Of a DNA stretch of 64,000 bases, positions 18,218-27,982 are shown one piece after another. The stretch comes from Rhodobacteraceae bacterium KLH11 (GTDB lineage Bacteria; Pseudomonadota; Alphaproteobacteria; Rhodobacterales; Rhodobacteraceae), in NCBI GenBank assembly GCA_000158135.1, contig DS999531.1, positions 2,905,239 to 2,969,238 on the forward strand, read 5' to 3'. The notes under the pieces are model-generated. The model was not told where the DNA came from. It saw nothing but the letters and a program-made list of their open reading frames with translations, and ran no database searches. The number at the start of each line of letters is the position of its first letter. The first letter of the stretch is position 1. Position numbers and translations under genes: made by a program.

Positions 18218-19069
18218 TCAATTTTCCTTGAGCTGCACCCAGATGCTCTGCGCGCGACCATCTTTCAGAAATGGCAGGGCCTCCACTGCATCCGGGCGAT
18301 CCTGCTGCAGGTAGTATCCGGGCCAAAGCATTGAATAAAAACCAGATTGCAGCAAGGCATGCAGCATATACTGCTCTCCCCAGCCGGGGCAGTCATAGAA
18401 AAAGCGCTTGGGGTATTCATAAGGCAGAAAAACATCATGCACATGGATCACAACGCCCGGTTTCAGCGCCGGAATGATCCGGCAGAACAGATGGGCCACA
18501 TCATTGCTCATCCGCACCACATGGCTTGAATCGATGAACAACACGTCCCCGGCCTCCAACTGATCGAACAGCGCAGGATCGACCTCTTCCAGCCGTTTCT
18601 GTTCGAACTGATCCACGACATGGGCGATATCGGCGCGCGGATATGGGTCAATCGCGGTGATGGTTGTATCCAGCCCCCCATCAATGATCGCCTGCCGCGT
18701 GACGCGGGTAGAGTTACCGCAACCCACCTCGATCACGCGTTTTGGCTGGAACCTGCGGATCATCAGATAAAGCGCATCCGCATCCGGGCTGTCATAATAG
18801 CCGTTCCCGATGCAGTAACCGGTCTGGTTGCGGTTCGGATCTTTCAGGGCTTCCAGCGCGTCGGCGTGCTGCTGAAACTCTGTGACCAGTTGAGAGATAT
18901 CGAACCCCTCCATCCCCGGTGACAGAGCATAGGCCGGTCGGGTCAGCCCCCCTGCCCGCTCAAACGCTTCCAGCCGCGCCTGTTCGTCCTGCTCGGTCAC
19001 CTTGTCGACCAGCTTCACGCCCAGCTCATCAAGGGCCGCGTTGATCTGAGGGAATTTTCTGGGTTTCAC
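18218..19069 (-). CDS. Class I SAM-dependent methyltransferase
   Basis: Rossmann-fold methyltransferase of 283 aa. Motif I is VIEVGCGNSTRVTRQAI near residue 115, followed by TAIDPYPRADIAHVV and the DVLFIDSSHVVRMSNDVAHLF strand, ending in GVVIHVHDVFLPYEYP. The last motif (H-D after a hydrophobic strand) is shared with methyltransferase family 24-like sugar or antibiotic modifiers, but the substrate is not evident. I start at GTG 19069 because GGAG lies eight bases before it; a longer frame opens at GTG 19138 but adds a 23-residue stretch unlike a natural N-terminus. Divergent from the YbdK-type ligase gene. Confidence 0.75.
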   Translation of the reverse strand: MKPRKFPQINAALDELGVKLVDKVTEQDEQARLEAFERAGGLTRPAYALSPGMEGFDISQLVTEFQQHADALEALKDPNRNQTGYCIGNGYYDSPDADALYLMIRRFQPKRVIEVGCGNSTRVTRQAIIDGGLDTTITAIDPYPRADIAHVVDQFEQKRLEEVDPALFDQLEAGDVLFIDSSHVVRMSNDVAHLFCRIIPALKPGVVIHVHDVFLPYEYPKRFFYDCPGWGEQYMLHALLQSGFYSMLWPGYYLQQDRPDAVEALPFLKDGRAQSIWVQLKEN

Positions 19070-19203
19070 CGGACAGCTCCACTTTGCATTGCGCCTGTTC
19101 CTTACCGTTGCGGGCAGGGGCTCTGCAAGAACCCTCACCTCAAACCCTTGGCAAATGAAGTGTTTCCGTATTCACTGATCTGAATTGAAGAACGAGGACG
19201 ACC

Positions 19204-20319
19204 ATGCAGCAGGAATTCACCCTGGGGATCGAAGAAGAGTATCTGTTGGTTGACCGCGACAGCCTGCAGCTGGCCCATGCGCCCCCGGCCCTGATCGAGG
19301 CCTGTCAGAATGATTTCCAGGGGCAGGTCAGCCCGGAATTCCTGCAATGCCAGATCGAGGTCGGCACCCGGCCACATGCAACGATCCGATCCGCCCGCGA
19401 AGACCTGAAGCGCCTGCGCTCCTGCGTCTCGGCACGGGCGGCGACATACAATCTGAGTCCGATCGCCGTATCCTGCCACCCCTTTGCGAACTGGAAAGAT
19501 CAGCATCATACCCGCAAGGAACGGTATGATGCGCTGCAACATGCGCTGGGCGGTGTGGCGCGTCGTATGCTGATCTGCGGGATGCATGTGCATGTGGGGG
19601 TCGAGGATCAGGCCCTGCGCGCTGATCTGATGCCGCAGCTGTCCTATTTCCTGCCCCACCTGCTGGCGCTGTCGACCTCTTCGCCCTACTGGAGCGGTGA
19701 GGATACCGGCCTTTCGTCCTATCGCCTGACCGTATTCGACAATCTGCCCCGCACTGGCTTGCCTCCGGTTTTCACCAGTTGGGGGGAATATGAACGCACC
19801 ACCGGCGTGCTGGTCGAACTGGGTGTCATTGAGGATACTTCGAAAATCTGGTGGGATCTGCGCCCGTCACACCGCTTCCCCACCCTGGAAACGCGCATCA
19901 TGGATGTGCAGCCGCGGCTGGAACACACGCTGGCGCTGGCCGCACTGGTGCAGGCCCTGACCCGCATGCTGTGCCGTCTCAAAGCGCGCAACCTGCGATG
20001 GCGGCAGTATGACAAATTCCTGATCGGCGAAAACCGCTGGCGCGCACAGCGCTACGGGGTCGGTGAGGGCCTGATTGATTTTGGCGACCGCTCCATCAAA
20101 CCCATGGCCGAGCTGATCGGCGAATTGATGGGCATGCTGGCAGAAGATACCGAAGCTCTGGGCACCATGACAGAGCTTGCACGCCTGCGGCAGATCGCGG
20201 AAAGCGGCACCTCAGCCACCCGCCAGCGGCGGGTACATGCCGAAGCAATGGCGCGCGGGGATGATCCCGGTATGGCGGTTGTCAAACACCTGATCGAAGA
20301 ATTCCACGCGGACCTTTAG
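19204..20319 (+). CDS. YbdK-type carboxylate-amine ligase (GCS2 family)
   Basis: Member of the glutamate-cysteine ligase type 2 family, like E. coli YbdK, which has weak gamma-glutamyl ligase activity in vitro; the natural reaction is unsettled. The 371-aa protein shows the N-terminal catalytic strand [18 protein letters not shown], the [14 protein letters not shown] metal/ATP segment near residue 120, and [39 protein letters not shown] follows near 220. ATG 19204 follows AGGACGACC. It has no obvious metabolic partner here; a 230-base gap separates it from the acyl-CoA dehydrogenase. Confidence 0.88.
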   Translation: MQQEFTLGIEEEYLLVDRDSLQLAHAPPALIEACQNDFQGQVSPEFLQCQIEVGTRPHATIRSAREDLKRLRSCVSARAATYNLSPIAVSCHPFANWKDQHHTRKERYDALQHALGGVARRMLICGMHVHVGVEDQALRADLMPQLSYFLPHLLALSTSSPYWSGEDTGLSSYRLTVFDNLPRTGLPPVFTSWGEYERTTGVLVELGVIEDTSKIWWDLRPSHRFPTLETRIMDVQPRLEHTLALAALVQALTRMLCRLKARNLRWRQYDKFLIGENRWRAQRYGVGEGLIDFGDRSIKPMAELIGELMGMLAEDTEALGTMTELARLRQIAESGTSATRQRRVHAEAMARGDDPGMAVVKHLIEEFHADL

Positions 20320-20549
20320 ACGCGAACAACAGCCAGACGATCCTGAACCCGATCTGCCGGTTTCCGTTCAGTATCGGCTGCAGGATGACAGAATCCACGA
20401 CCTGAACATCAGCAATTGCCCGCCCATCGGGGCTTTGTGTGGCCTGGTATCGTCATTACCCGGCAAGGTTTGCCGCGGTTGAAAAATTTCTGTAAGGATT
20501 GCGAAATAAAACGCTTGTTCAATTCTGCACCCAACAGGGAATACACGTC

Positions 20550-21692
20550 ATGGATTTCGCGCTGACCGAGGAACAGACAGCCATATTTGACATGGCCTAT
20601 GCCTTTGGCCAAGACCACATCGCACCCTTCGCGCGCCAGTGGGAAACGGACGGCACGATCCCGAAAGACCTCTGGCCCAAAATCGGCGAGCTTGGCTTTG
20701 GCGGGCTCTACGTCTCGGAAGAAGGCGGTGGGTCGGGGCTAGGCCGTCTTGATGCCACATTGGTGTTCGAAGCCCTGTCAATGGCCTGCCCATCGGTTGC
20801 GGCGTTTCTGTCGATCCACAACATGTGCGCCAAAATGCTGGACAGCTTCGCCAGCGACGATCTGAAATCGCGCATCATGCCGGGTATCCTCAGCCTTGAG
20901 ACGGTTCTGAGTTATTGCCTGACCGAACCCGGATCAGGTTCAGACGCCGCAGCCCTCAAGACCCGCGCCGAGCGAACCAACGAAGGCTTTACCCTGAACG
21001 GCACCAAGGCCTTTATCTCGGGCGGTGGGTATTCTGATGCCTATGTCTGCATGGTCCGCACAGGTATTGACGGCCCGAAAGGGGTTTCAACAGTCTATGT
21101 CGAAGACGGCACCCCCGGCCTGAGCTTTGGTGCACTGGAGCAGAAAATGGGCTGGAAAAGCCAGCCCACCGCCCAGGTTCAGTTTGATGATTGCAAAATC
21201 CCCGCTGACAATCTGGTCGGTACCGAAGGTGACGGGTTCAAATACGCCATGATGGGGCTGGACGGGGGCCGTCTGAACATCGCCGCCTGCTCGCTGGGGG
21301 CTGCTCAATACGGGCTGGACATGACCCTGCAATACATGTCGGAACGCAAGGCCTTTGGCCAGCCGATTGATCAGTTTCAGGCCCTGCAATTCCGGCTCGC
21401 GGATATGGAGATCGAACTGCAGGCTGCCCGCACCTTCCTGCGTCAGGCAGCATGGAAACTGGATCAGGGCGCGCCAGATGCGACCAAATTCTGCGCCATG
21501 GCCAAGAAACTGGCGACCGAGACCGGATCAAAAGTGGTCGATCAATGCCTGCAACTGCATGGTGGTTACGGTTATCTTGCTGATTATGGCATTGAAAAGC
21601 TTGTGCGCGACCTGCGTGTGCACCAGATTCTGGAAGGCACCAACGAGATCATGCGCGTGATCGTGGCGCGCCAGATGCTCTCCAATCGCTGA
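20550..21692 (+). CDS. Acyl-CoA dehydrogenase, probably isobutyryl-CoA dehydrogenase
   Basis: Flavoprotein of 380 aa that desaturates an acyl-CoA. The two family signatures are present: CLTEPGSGSDAAALKT near residue 128 and QLHGGYGYLADYGIEKLVRDLRVHQILEGTNEIMR at the C-terminus. The base at the usual position lies in ILEGTNE. The next two genes encode 3-hydroxyisobutyryl-CoA hydrolase and 3-hydroxyisobutyrate dehydrogenase, so isobutyryl-CoA (valine pathway) is the natural substrate by context. ATG 20550 follows AGGGAATAC; 17 codons further upstream are excluded. The preceding 230 bases hold no further gene that I can see. Confidence 0.9.
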   Translation: MDFALTEEQTAIFDMAYAFGQDHIAPFARQWETDGTIPKDLWPKIGELGFGGLYVSEEGGGSGLGRLDATLVFEALSMACPSVAAFLSIHNMCAKMLDSFASDDLKSRIMPGILSLETVLSYCLTEPGSGSDAAALKTRAERTNEGFTLNGTKAFISGGGYSDAYVCMVRTGIDGPKGVSTVYVEDGTPGLSFGALEQKMGWKSQPTAQVQFDDCKIPADNLVGTEGDGFKYAMMGLDGGRLNIAACSLGAAQYGLDMTLQYMSERKAFGQPIDQFQALQFRLADMEIELQAARTFLRQAAWKLDQGAPDATKFCAMAKKLATETGSKVVDQCLQLHGGYGYLADYGIEKLVRDLRVHQILEGTNEIMRVIVARQMLSNR

Positions 21693-21699
21693 GGTCTTC

Positions 21700-22740
21700 A
21701 TGTCCGATATCGATATCCGCACCGCAGGCCGGGCCGGACGCATCACGCTAACGCGGCCAAACGCTCTGAACGCCCTCAACTACGAGATGTGTTTGGCCAT
21801 CGACGCCGCGCTGCGGAATTGGCGTGAGGATGACTCGGTCGACCTGATCATCCTTGATGCGCTGGGCGACAAGGCCTTTTGCGCAGGTGGCGATATTGCT
21901 GAACTTTATGCAACCGGAACCAAGGGCGATTTCGCCTATGGTCAGGCCTTCTGGCGCGACGAATATCGCCTGAACGCATTGATTTTCGAATACCCCAAAC
22001 CGGTCGTCAGCTTCCTGCAGGGGTTTACCATGGGCGGCGGGGTCGGCATCGGATGTCACGGCACCCATCGCGTTGTGGGCGAAAGCTCGAAGATCGCGAT
22101 GCCGGAATGTTCCATAGGTCTCGTCCCCGATGTGGGCGGCTCCCTTATGCTTGCAAAAGCACCGGGTCGACTGGGTGAGTATCTGGGCACCACCGGCCAT
22201 CGTATGGGCCCCGGTGACGCGATCTACGCCGGGTTCGCCGACATCTATATACAGCAAAACGACTGGCCAGAGCTCATCCAACTTCTGGAAGCATCCGGTC
22301 AAACCGAGGCGCTTGAGGACCATGCAACGCCTGTCCCGGACAGCCCATTGGCGCAGATGCAGGCAGATATCGACAAATATTTTCACGCAGAAAACCTTGG
22401 CGAAATCTTAAATAACCTGCGTAATGGCGATGAAGAATTTTCGTCGAAAATTCTCGCCACACTCCAACGGAATTCTCCAATCTCGATGGCGTGCACCGTG
22501 GAGATGATGCACCGGCTGCGGGACAGCGATTTAACTCTGCACACCGCTCTGGATCTGGAATACCGCTTTACACACCGTGCGATGGAACATGGGGACATCC
22601 TTGAAGGCATCCGCGCGCAGATTATCGACAAAGATCGCAACCCGAAATGGCAATTCGCTGACATGAATGTGCCCGCGGCGAAGATATCCAAAATGCTGCA
22701 ACCGCTTGGTGCGGATGCGCTAAGTTTTGCAGAGGAGTAA
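21700..22740 (+). CDS. 3-hydroxyisobutyryl-CoA hydrolase
   Basis: Crotonase-fold thioesterase (346 aa) that frees 3-hydroxyisobutyrate from its CoA ester in valine breakdown. Evidence: GRITLTRPNALNALNYEMC, the oxyanion segment ALGDKAFCAGGDIAELYATG near residue 50, and GFTMGGGVGIGCHGTHRVVGE with the conserved MPECSIGLVPDVGGSLML near residue 130. The length and C-terminal half (ATLQRNSPISMACT) fit the HIBCH type rather than short enoyl-CoA hydratases. It starts seven bases after the acyl-CoA dehydrogenase stop with GAGGTCTTC. Codons near residues 245-252 coincide with a 21-bp palindromic repeat, seen again near 59.4 kb. Confidence 0.92.
   Translation: MSDIDIRTAGRAGRITLTRPNALNALNYEMCLAIDAALRNWREDDSVDLIILDALGDKAFCAGGDIAELYATGTKGDFAYGQAFWRDEYRLNALIFEYPKPVVSFLQGFTMGGGVGIGCHGTHRVVGESSKIAMPECSIGLVPDVGGSLMLAKAPGRLGEYLGTTGHRMGPGDAIYAGFADIYIQQNDWPELIQLLEASGQTEALEDHATPVPDSPLAQMQADIDKYFHAENLGEILNNLRNGDEEFSSKILATLQRNSPISMACTVEMMHRLRDSDLTLHTALDLEYRFTHRAMEHGDILEGIRAQIIDKDRNPKWQFADMNVPAAKISKMLQPLGADALSFAEE
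22434..22454. repeat. 21-bp perfect palindrome inside a gene (copy 1)
   Basis: AGAATTTTCG, one T, then CGAAAATTCT. The identical 21 bp recurs at 59386-59406. Here it is read in frame as EEFSSKIL without apparent disturbance of the protein alignment. Confidence 0.8.
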
Positions 22741-22743
22741 AGG

Positions 22744-23616
22744 ATGAAAATCGCATTCATTGGACTGGGCAACATGGGGGCTCCAATGGCAGGCAATCTG
22801 GCGCAGGCCGGGCATGACGTGACTGGATTCGACCGCGCCGATGTTGCAGTCGAGGGTGTTGCAATGGCGACCTCTGCCGCTGCTGCGGTTGCAAATGCTG
22901 ATGCTGTCGTCACCATGCTGCCAAATGGCCAGATTCTGCGTGCAGTGGCTGATGAGGTTATCCCCGCGATGCAGGAAGAAGCCGTCCTGATCGATTGCTC
23001 GACCGTAGATGTGGACAGCGCACGCGCCGTGGCACAGCAGGCAGCGGATGCAGATTTGCTTTCCGTGGATGCTCCTGTTTCTGGGGGAATAGGTGGCGCG
23101 GCTGCGGGGACGCTTACCTTTATGGCCGGAGGCACTGATGCGGCCTTTGCCAAGGCCGCACCGCTGTTTGACATCATGGGTCAAAAAGCCGTCCATTGCG
23201 GTGAGGCTGGCTCCGGTCAGGCGGCGAAGATCTGCAACAACATGATCCTCGGCGTCACTATGATAGCGACTTGCGAAGCATTCGCCCTAGCAGATAAGCT
23301 GGGGCTGGATCGGCAAAAGATGTTCGACGTGGTCAGCACATCGTCGGGTTATAGCTGGACCATGAACGCCTACTGTCCGGCCCCCGGTATTGGCCCACAA
23401 AGCCCCGCAGACAATAGTTACACCCCCGGTTTTGCCGCCGAGCTGATGCTCAAGGACTTGCGCCTGAGCCAGCAAGCCGCCGACAGCGCTGATGCCGATA
23501 CACCGATGGGACAGATCGCAACGGCCATATACGAACAATTCGTAGAACAGGAAGACGGCCTGGGCCGCGACTTCAGCGCCATGTTGCCGCGGTTTGAAAA
23601 ACGCTCGCGCAGCTGA
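22744..23616 (+). CDS. mmsB: 3-hydroxyisobutyrate dehydrogenase
   Basis: NAD-dependent oxidation of 3-hydroxyisobutyrate to methylmalonate semialdehyde, feeding MmsA. The 290-aa protein begins with the Rossmann motif IAFIGLGNMGAPMAGNLAQAG. DAPVSGGIGGAAAGTLTFMAGG is the substrate loop and GSGQAAKICNNMILG contains the catalytic Lys near residue 166. C-terminal YTPGFAAELMLKDL is class-specific. It lies three bases after the hydrolase stop, with GGAGTAAAGG as ribosome site, so the three genes are one operon. Convergent uvrA follows. Confidence 0.95.
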   Translation: MKIAFIGLGNMGAPMAGNLAQAGHDVTGFDRADVAVEGVAMATSAAAAVANADAVVTMLPNGQILRAVADEVIPAMQEEAVLIDCSTVDVDSARAVAQQAADADLLSVDAPVSGGIGGAAAGTLTFMAGGTDAAFAKAAPLFDIMGQKAVHCGEAGSGQAAKICNNMILGVTMIATCEAFALADKLGLDRQKMFDVVSTSSGYSWTMNAYCPAPGIGPQSPADNSYTPGFAAELMLKDLRLSQQAADSADADTPMGQIATAIYEQFVEQEDGLGRDFSAMLPRFEKRSRS

Positions 23617-23652
23617 CCACGTCGAGGCGACTCCGAACAATCATGGGTTTGC

Positions 23653-23677
23653 GGAGAAAATTCGCAGAATTTTCTCC
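23653..23677. terminator. Perfect inverted repeat between convergent mmsB and uvrA
   Basis: GGAGAAAATTC pairs with GAATTTTCTCC across a three-base loop. It occupies the gap between two convergent genes, so it may end both, but there is no long T-run. It shares the GAAAATTC/GAATTTTC word with the palindromic repeats at 22.4 and 59.4 kb though arranged differently. Confidence 0.55.
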
Positions 23678-23690
23678 TCACCGATGGCAG

Positions 23691-26549
23691 CTATTCCGCT
23701 GCCACAGCCTGCGCGTCCAGCATCGGCTTCAGATAACGCCCGGTATGGCTATGCTCACATTGTGCAACTTGCTCGGGCGTTCCTTCTGCGACGATCTGAC
23801 CTCCACCGTCACCGCCTTCGGGACCGATATCAATGATCCAGTCGGCGGTTTTCACCACGTCCAGATTGTGCTCGATCACGACGACTGTATTCCCCTGATC
23901 AACCAGCTCATGCAGCACTTCCAACAGCTTACGAACGTCTTCGAAATGCAGCCCCGTTGTGGGTTCATCCAGAATATACAGTGTCCGACCGGTCGAGCGT
24001 TTGCTGAGTTCCTTCGAAAGCTTCACCCGCTGCGCTTCGCCCCCTGACAGGGTTGTCGCCTGCTGACCTACCTTGATGTAGCCCAGCCCAACCCGCGCCA
24101 GCGCATCCATCTTGTCCCGGATCGACGGCACCGCCTTGAAGAACTCCTGCGCATCTTCCACAGTCATATCAAGCACATCCGCGATGGACTTGCCCTTGAA
24201 CTTGATCTCAAGCGTCTCACGATTGTACCGCGCGCCTTTACAGGTTTCACAGGTGACATAGACATCCGGGAGAAAGTGCATCTCGATCTTGATCACACCA
24301 TCGCCCTGACATGCCTCGCATCGCCCGCCTTTGACATTAAAACTAAAGCGACCGGGCTTGTAGCCGCGCGCCTTAGCCTCGGGCAGCCCGGCAAACCAGT
24401 CACGAATCGGGGTGAAAGCCCCGGTGTAAGTCGCTGGATTCGAACGCGGAGTCCGCCCGATGGGGCGCTGGTCGATATCAATCACCTTGTCCAGATGTTC
24501 GAGCCCTTTGATCGTCTCACACGGTGCCGGTGTCTGCCGCGCACCGTTCAATCGCATCGAGGCGGTCTTGAACAGGGTCTCGATCGTGAGCGTTGATTTG
24601 CCGCCACCGGACACGCCGGTTACGCAGACGAATTTACCCAAAGGGAACTCGGCCGTCACGTTCCTCAGGTTGTTTCCGGTCGCCTTGACCACCGTGACCT
24701 TCTGCTTTTTGCCCTTGCGGCGCTCGGAAGGAACGGCAATCTCGCGGGTGCCCGACAGATACTGACCGGTGATCGAAGCCGCATCTGTGGCGATCTGATC
24801 CGGGGTACCGTGGCTAACCACCTGCCCGCCATGCACACCAGCCCCAGGGCCAATGTCGAACACATAGTCAGCCTCGCGGATAGCCTCTTCGTCATGCTCA
24901 ACAACGATCACGGTGTTTCCCTGATCACGCAGGTTCTTGAGCGTCCCCAACAGACGATCATTATCGCGTTGGTGCAGGCCGATTGACGGCTCGTCCAGAA
25001 CATACAGCACGCCGGTCAGACCCGAGCCGATCTGGCTGGCCAGCCGAATGCGCTGGCTCTCGCCTCCGGACAGGGTACCACTTGAGCGTGACAGCGTAAG
25101 GTATTCCAAACCAACGTTATTCAGAAATCCAAGACGTTCACGGATCTCCTTCAGGATCGCCCTTGCAATCTCGTTCTTCTGCGCACTCAGGTGGTTTGGC
25201 GCGTCCTCCACCCAAGCCAGAGCCTCCCGGATCGACATCTCGACCACCTGCCCCACATGCAGATCGGCGATCTTAACAGCCAGAGCTTCGGCGCGCAGAC
25301 GGTACCCCTCACACGTGCCGCAGGGGCGGTTGTTCTGATAGCGTTCGAACTCTTCCCGAATCCACGCGCTGTCGGTTTCGCGATAGCGGCGCTCCATATT
25401 CGGAATGACGCCTTCGAAGCTGCGTGTCACCTGATACACGCGGCCGCCTTCATCATAGCGGAACTGAATTTCCTCGTCGCCCGACCCGCGCAGGAACACC
25501 TGCTGCACCTTCTTGGGCAGGTCTTTCCACGGCGTGTTCTTGTCGAACTCATAGTGGCGCGCAATGGCTTCGATGGTTTGCAGGAAATACGGCGATTTGC
25601 CCTTGCGCCATGGGGCCAGTGCCCCATCATACAATTTCAGAGTCTGGTCAGGTACGACCAGTCGTTCGTCAAAAAAAAGTTCTACCCCCAAACCGTCGCA
25701 ATCCGGACAGGCGCCAAACGGGGCGTTGAACGAAAACAGACGCGGTTCGATCTCGGGGATGGTAAAGCCGCTGACCGGGCAGGCAAAATTCTCGCTGAAA
25801 GTAATCCGCTTGGACTCGCCTTCTTTTGGCGCGGTCTCAAGGATTGCAATCCCATCCGCCAAGTCCAGAGCGGTGCGCAGACTGTCGGCCAGGCGGGTTT
25901 CCATGCCTTCGCGCACCACCAGACGGTCGACCACAACGTCGATGTCATGACGGAACTTCTTGTCCAGCGTTGGCGGCTCATCCAGTTCATAGAACGACCC
26001 ATCGACCTTTACGCGCTGAAAGCCCTGTTTGCGCAATTCAAGGAACTCTTTCTTATATTCGCCCTTCCGGTCGCGCACGATGGGGGCCAGAAGATAGCCA
26101 CGCGTGCCCTCCTCTTCGCCCATGATCCGGTCGACCATGTCCTGCACCTGCTGCGCCTCGATCGGCAGCCCTGTGGCCGGGCTATAGGGCGTCCCGGCAC
26201 GGGCGAACAGCAGCCTCAGATAGTCGTAGATCTCGGTGACAGTCCCGACGGTCGAACGTGGGTTTTTCGAGGTCGTCTTCTGCTCGATCGAGATCGCCGG
26301 GCTCAGGCCGCTGATGTGGTCCACATCAGGCTTCTCCATCATATCGAGAAACTGGCGCGCATAGGCCGACAGGCTTTCGACATAGCGGCGCTGACCCTCG
26401 GCATAGATCGTGTCGAACGCCAGCGAGGATTTACCCGAACCGGACAGGCCGGTGATGACCACCAGTTGATCCCGGGGAATGTCGACATCAATGCCTTTGA
26501 GGTTATGCTCGCGCGCACCGCGCACCTCGATATTCTTCAGCTCAGCCAT
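23691..26549 (-). CDS. uvrA: Excinuclease ABC subunit A
   Basis: DNA-damage sensor of nucleotide excision repair, an ABC-type ATPase with two nucleotide sites. Walker A motifs [19 protein letters not shown] near residue 32 and [16 protein letters not shown] near 640; signatures [19 protein letters not shown] and [16 protein letters not shown]. Zinc cysteines appear as CPDCDGLG and as CEACQGDG with CETCKG. At 952 aa it is full length. The frame is open 19 codons above, but ATG 26549 gives [12 protein letters not shown], the family start. A LexA-type box lies 69 bases upstream, so SOS induction is likely. Confidence 0.98.
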   Translation of the reverse strand: MAELKNIEVRGAREHNLKGIDVDIPRDQLVVITGLSGSGKSSLAFDTIYAEGQRRYVESLSAYARQFLDMMEKPDVDHISGLSPAISIEQKTTSKNPRSTVGTVTEIYDYLRLLFARAGTPYSPATGLPIEAQQVQDMVDRIMGEEEGTRGYLLAPIVRDRKGEYKKEFLELRKQGFQRVKVDGSFYELDEPPTLDKKFRHDIDVVVDRLVVREGMETRLADSLRTALDLADGIAILETAPKEGESKRITFSENFACPVSGFTIPEIEPRLFSFNAPFGACPDCDGLGVELFFDERLVVPDQTLKLYDGALAPWRKGKSPYFLQTIEAIARHYEFDKNTPWKDLPKKVQQVFLRGSGDEEIQFRYDEGGRVYQVTRSFEGVIPNMERRYRETDSAWIREEFERYQNNRPCGTCEGYRLRAEALAVKIADLHVGQVVEMSIREALAWVEDAPNHLSAQKNEIARAILKEIRERLGFLNNVGLEYLTLSRSSGTLSGGESQRIRLASQIGSGLTGVLYVLDEPSIGLHQRDNDRLLGTLKNLRDQGNTVIVVEHDEEAIREADYVFDIGPGAGVHGGQVVSHGTPDQIATDAASITGQYLSGTREIAVPSERRKGKKQKVTVVKATGNNLRNVTAEFPLGKFVCVTGVSGGGKSTLTIETLFKTASMRLNGARQTPAPCETIKGLEHLDKVIDIDQRPIGRTPRSNPATYTGAFTPIRDWFAGLPEAKARGYKPGRFSFNVKGGRCEACQGDGVIKIEMHFLPDVYVTCETCKGARYNRETLEIKFKGKSIADVLDMTVEDAQEFFKAVPSIRDKMDALARVGLGYIKVGQQATTLSGGEAQRVKLSKELSKRSTGRTLYILDEPTTGLHFEDVRKLLEVLHELVDQGNTVVVIEHNLDVVKTADWIIDIGPEGGDGGGQIVAEGTPEQVAQCEHSHTGRYLKPMLDAQAVAAE

Positions 26550-26617
26550 TTCGGCCCCCAAAAACCAACGCCCCCCAGAGATAGGCGAGCGGCGCTGAGT
26601 CTCCAACCGAAAAATTA

Positions 26618-26632
26618 GAACAAAGAATGAAC
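26618..26632 (-). promoter_or_regulatory. LexA (SOS) box upstream of uvrA
   Basis: Read toward uvrA the sequence is GTTC-ATTCTTT-GTTC, an exact match to the alphaproteobacterial LexA consensus GTTC-N7-GTTC. It lies 69 bases before the uvrA ATG. Confidence 0.82.
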
Positions 26633-26755
26633 AGGCGGATTTTCGACACCTTCCGCATCTGCCTCAGCAGGGTTTGACCCAGCTCGAAATACGCTGCCAT
26701 GCGATTCAAGCGACCACGCATGTCGAAACAACCGCCCGGATAAACGCAACATGCC

Positions 26756-27322
26756 TTAATCGAGCGCTTTGCGCGCCAGTGCCCAGGCGCAAATCGGGAA
26801 GTCAGGATCATTGTCCAGTACATCCGTTTCCGGATCGTAAACCGGCGGCCATTCGGGTTCGAGATTGCGCAGCGCTGCCTGCCGGTTTCCCCATTGCTCG
26901 GCCCGGATATGGGCCGGATCGAAACCGCATTCGCTTAGCAGGTTCTTCAAACCTCGCGCCGACCAGCGGGAACAATCATGAGGGGCGGCGTGAAAGGGTA
27001 TGAAAAAGGGCACCGCCAGCCAAAAATACCCACCCGGCCGCAGCATCTCCTGCACGTTCAGGGTGGCTTCGATTGGGCGATCGAGATGTTCCCAAACCTG
27101 ATTGGCCAGAACCAGATCGCAATGTCGCACCTGCTGCTGATCATCCAATACCGGCCCGGTACAGATGTCGTGTTTTACCCGCCAGGCCTGCTGATAGCTG
27201 CGAAACCCGAACTGCTTGCCCCACGAACCGGATATCTCCACAACATCCAGTGTCTCTGGCTTCAACCCTCGAATCCAGCGCCGGCTTTTCCGTGCCATGA
27301 TGACTCGATTCAAACTGGTCAC
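26756..27322 (-). CDS. Class I SAM-dependent methyltransferase-like protein
   Basis: A compact (188 aa) methyltransferase fold. VVEISGSWGKQFGF is motif I (a Gly-rich loop modified from the usual GxGxG); CDLVLANQVWEHLDRPIEATLNVQEMLRPGGYFWLAVPFF carries motifs IV-V of the methyltransferase 11 type. HDCSRWSARGLKNLLSECGF is common in sugar-related members. Substrate unknown. GTG 27322 is chosen because a GGGGG site stands six bases before it; TTG 27361 and ATG 27298 remain possible. It is upstream of, and same-strand with, uvrA but 206 bases apart, with the SOS box between. Confidence 0.7.
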   Translation of the reverse strand: MTSLNRVIMARKSRRWIRGLKPETLDVVEISGSWGKQFGFRSYQQAWRVKHDICTGPVLDDQQQVRHCDLVLANQVWEHLDRPIEATLNVQEMLRPGGYFWLAVPFFIPFHAAPHDCSRWSARGLKNLLSECGFDPAHIRAEQWGNRQAALRNLEPEWPPVYDPETDVLDNDPDFPICAWALARKALD

Positions 27323-27422
27323 TGCTTGCCCCCGGTAATTTTCCGCCAATAAATCATGCAATTGACCGGATGTCGGCAGAAAACCTTACAAAGAGCATAT
27401 GAATTTCTGTCTTTGGTGAAAA

Positions 27423-27499
27423 TGGCGCGGTTGACGGGGCTCGAACCCGCGACCCCCGGCGTGACAGGCCGGTACTCTAACCAACTGAGCTACAACCGC
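27423..27499 (-). tRNA. tRNA-Asp (GTC), copy 1
   Basis: On the minus strand GCGGTTG pairs with CAACCGC as acceptor stem, TA follows, then a D arm, an anticodon stem CCGGC/GCCGG with loop CTGTCAC (anticodon GTC), and a T arm with GGTTCGAGCC. Discriminator G and an encoded CCA give 77 nt. Confidence 0.97.
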
Positions 27500-27551
27500 G
27501 CATTTAGGGTCTATCTGCGATCCATTGACCCGGATCGAAGGCTGGCAGTGA

Positions 27552-27628
27552 TGGCGCGGTTGACGGGGCTCGAACCCGCGACCCCCGGCGTGACAGGCCG
27601 GTACTCTAACCAACTGAGCTACAACCGC
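27552..27628 (-). tRNA. tRNA-Asp (GTC), copy 2
   Basis: The same 77 bases as the first copy, separated from it by 52 bases, same strand. Anticodon loop CTGTCAC (GTC), encoded CCA. Its transcript probably continues into copy 1. Confidence 0.97.
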
Positions 27629-27842
27629 CCACTGCCCGTTCATCTCTGAACGTTGGGGTGTATTATGGCTACGGTTGATCAGCGTCAAGCGGCGTTTTCA
27701 AGTTTTTTGCCCGATCCCGATTTTTTCCGCATCCTCCAACTTTTTTGCAGGCCCGCGCAACTCGGATATCCGCCAACCCTGACCCGATCTGGCGGCTTTG
27801 ATCTTGCGAACAAACCCGAGGCCCTGTAAGAGCCACGCCTAT

Positions 27843-27917
27843 GGGTGATTAGCTCAGTGGTAGAGCGCTTCGTTCACATCGAAGATGTCAGGAGTTCAAA
27901 TCTCTTATCACCCACCA
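27843..27917 (+). tRNA. tRNA-Val (CAC)
   Basis: Acceptor stem GGGTGAT/ATCACCC, TA, D arm, anticodon stem CTTCG/CGAAG with loop TTCACAT (anticodon CAC, valine GTG codons), T arm GGAGTTCAAATCTC, discriminator A and encoded CCA; 75 nt. It faces away from the tRNA-Asp pair. Confidence 0.95.
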
Positions 27918-27982
27918 TATTTTTCAATGACTTACGCGACGATGATGATGCAAGATCAGTTTATTCCACTTGCATTATTGCA

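Noticed and set aside
27356..27649. An open frame with the repeated peptide MARLTGLEPATPGVTG across the tRNA-Asp pair.
   Set aside because: This peptide is the known translation artefact of a tRNA gene; the two tRNAs fully explain the sequence.
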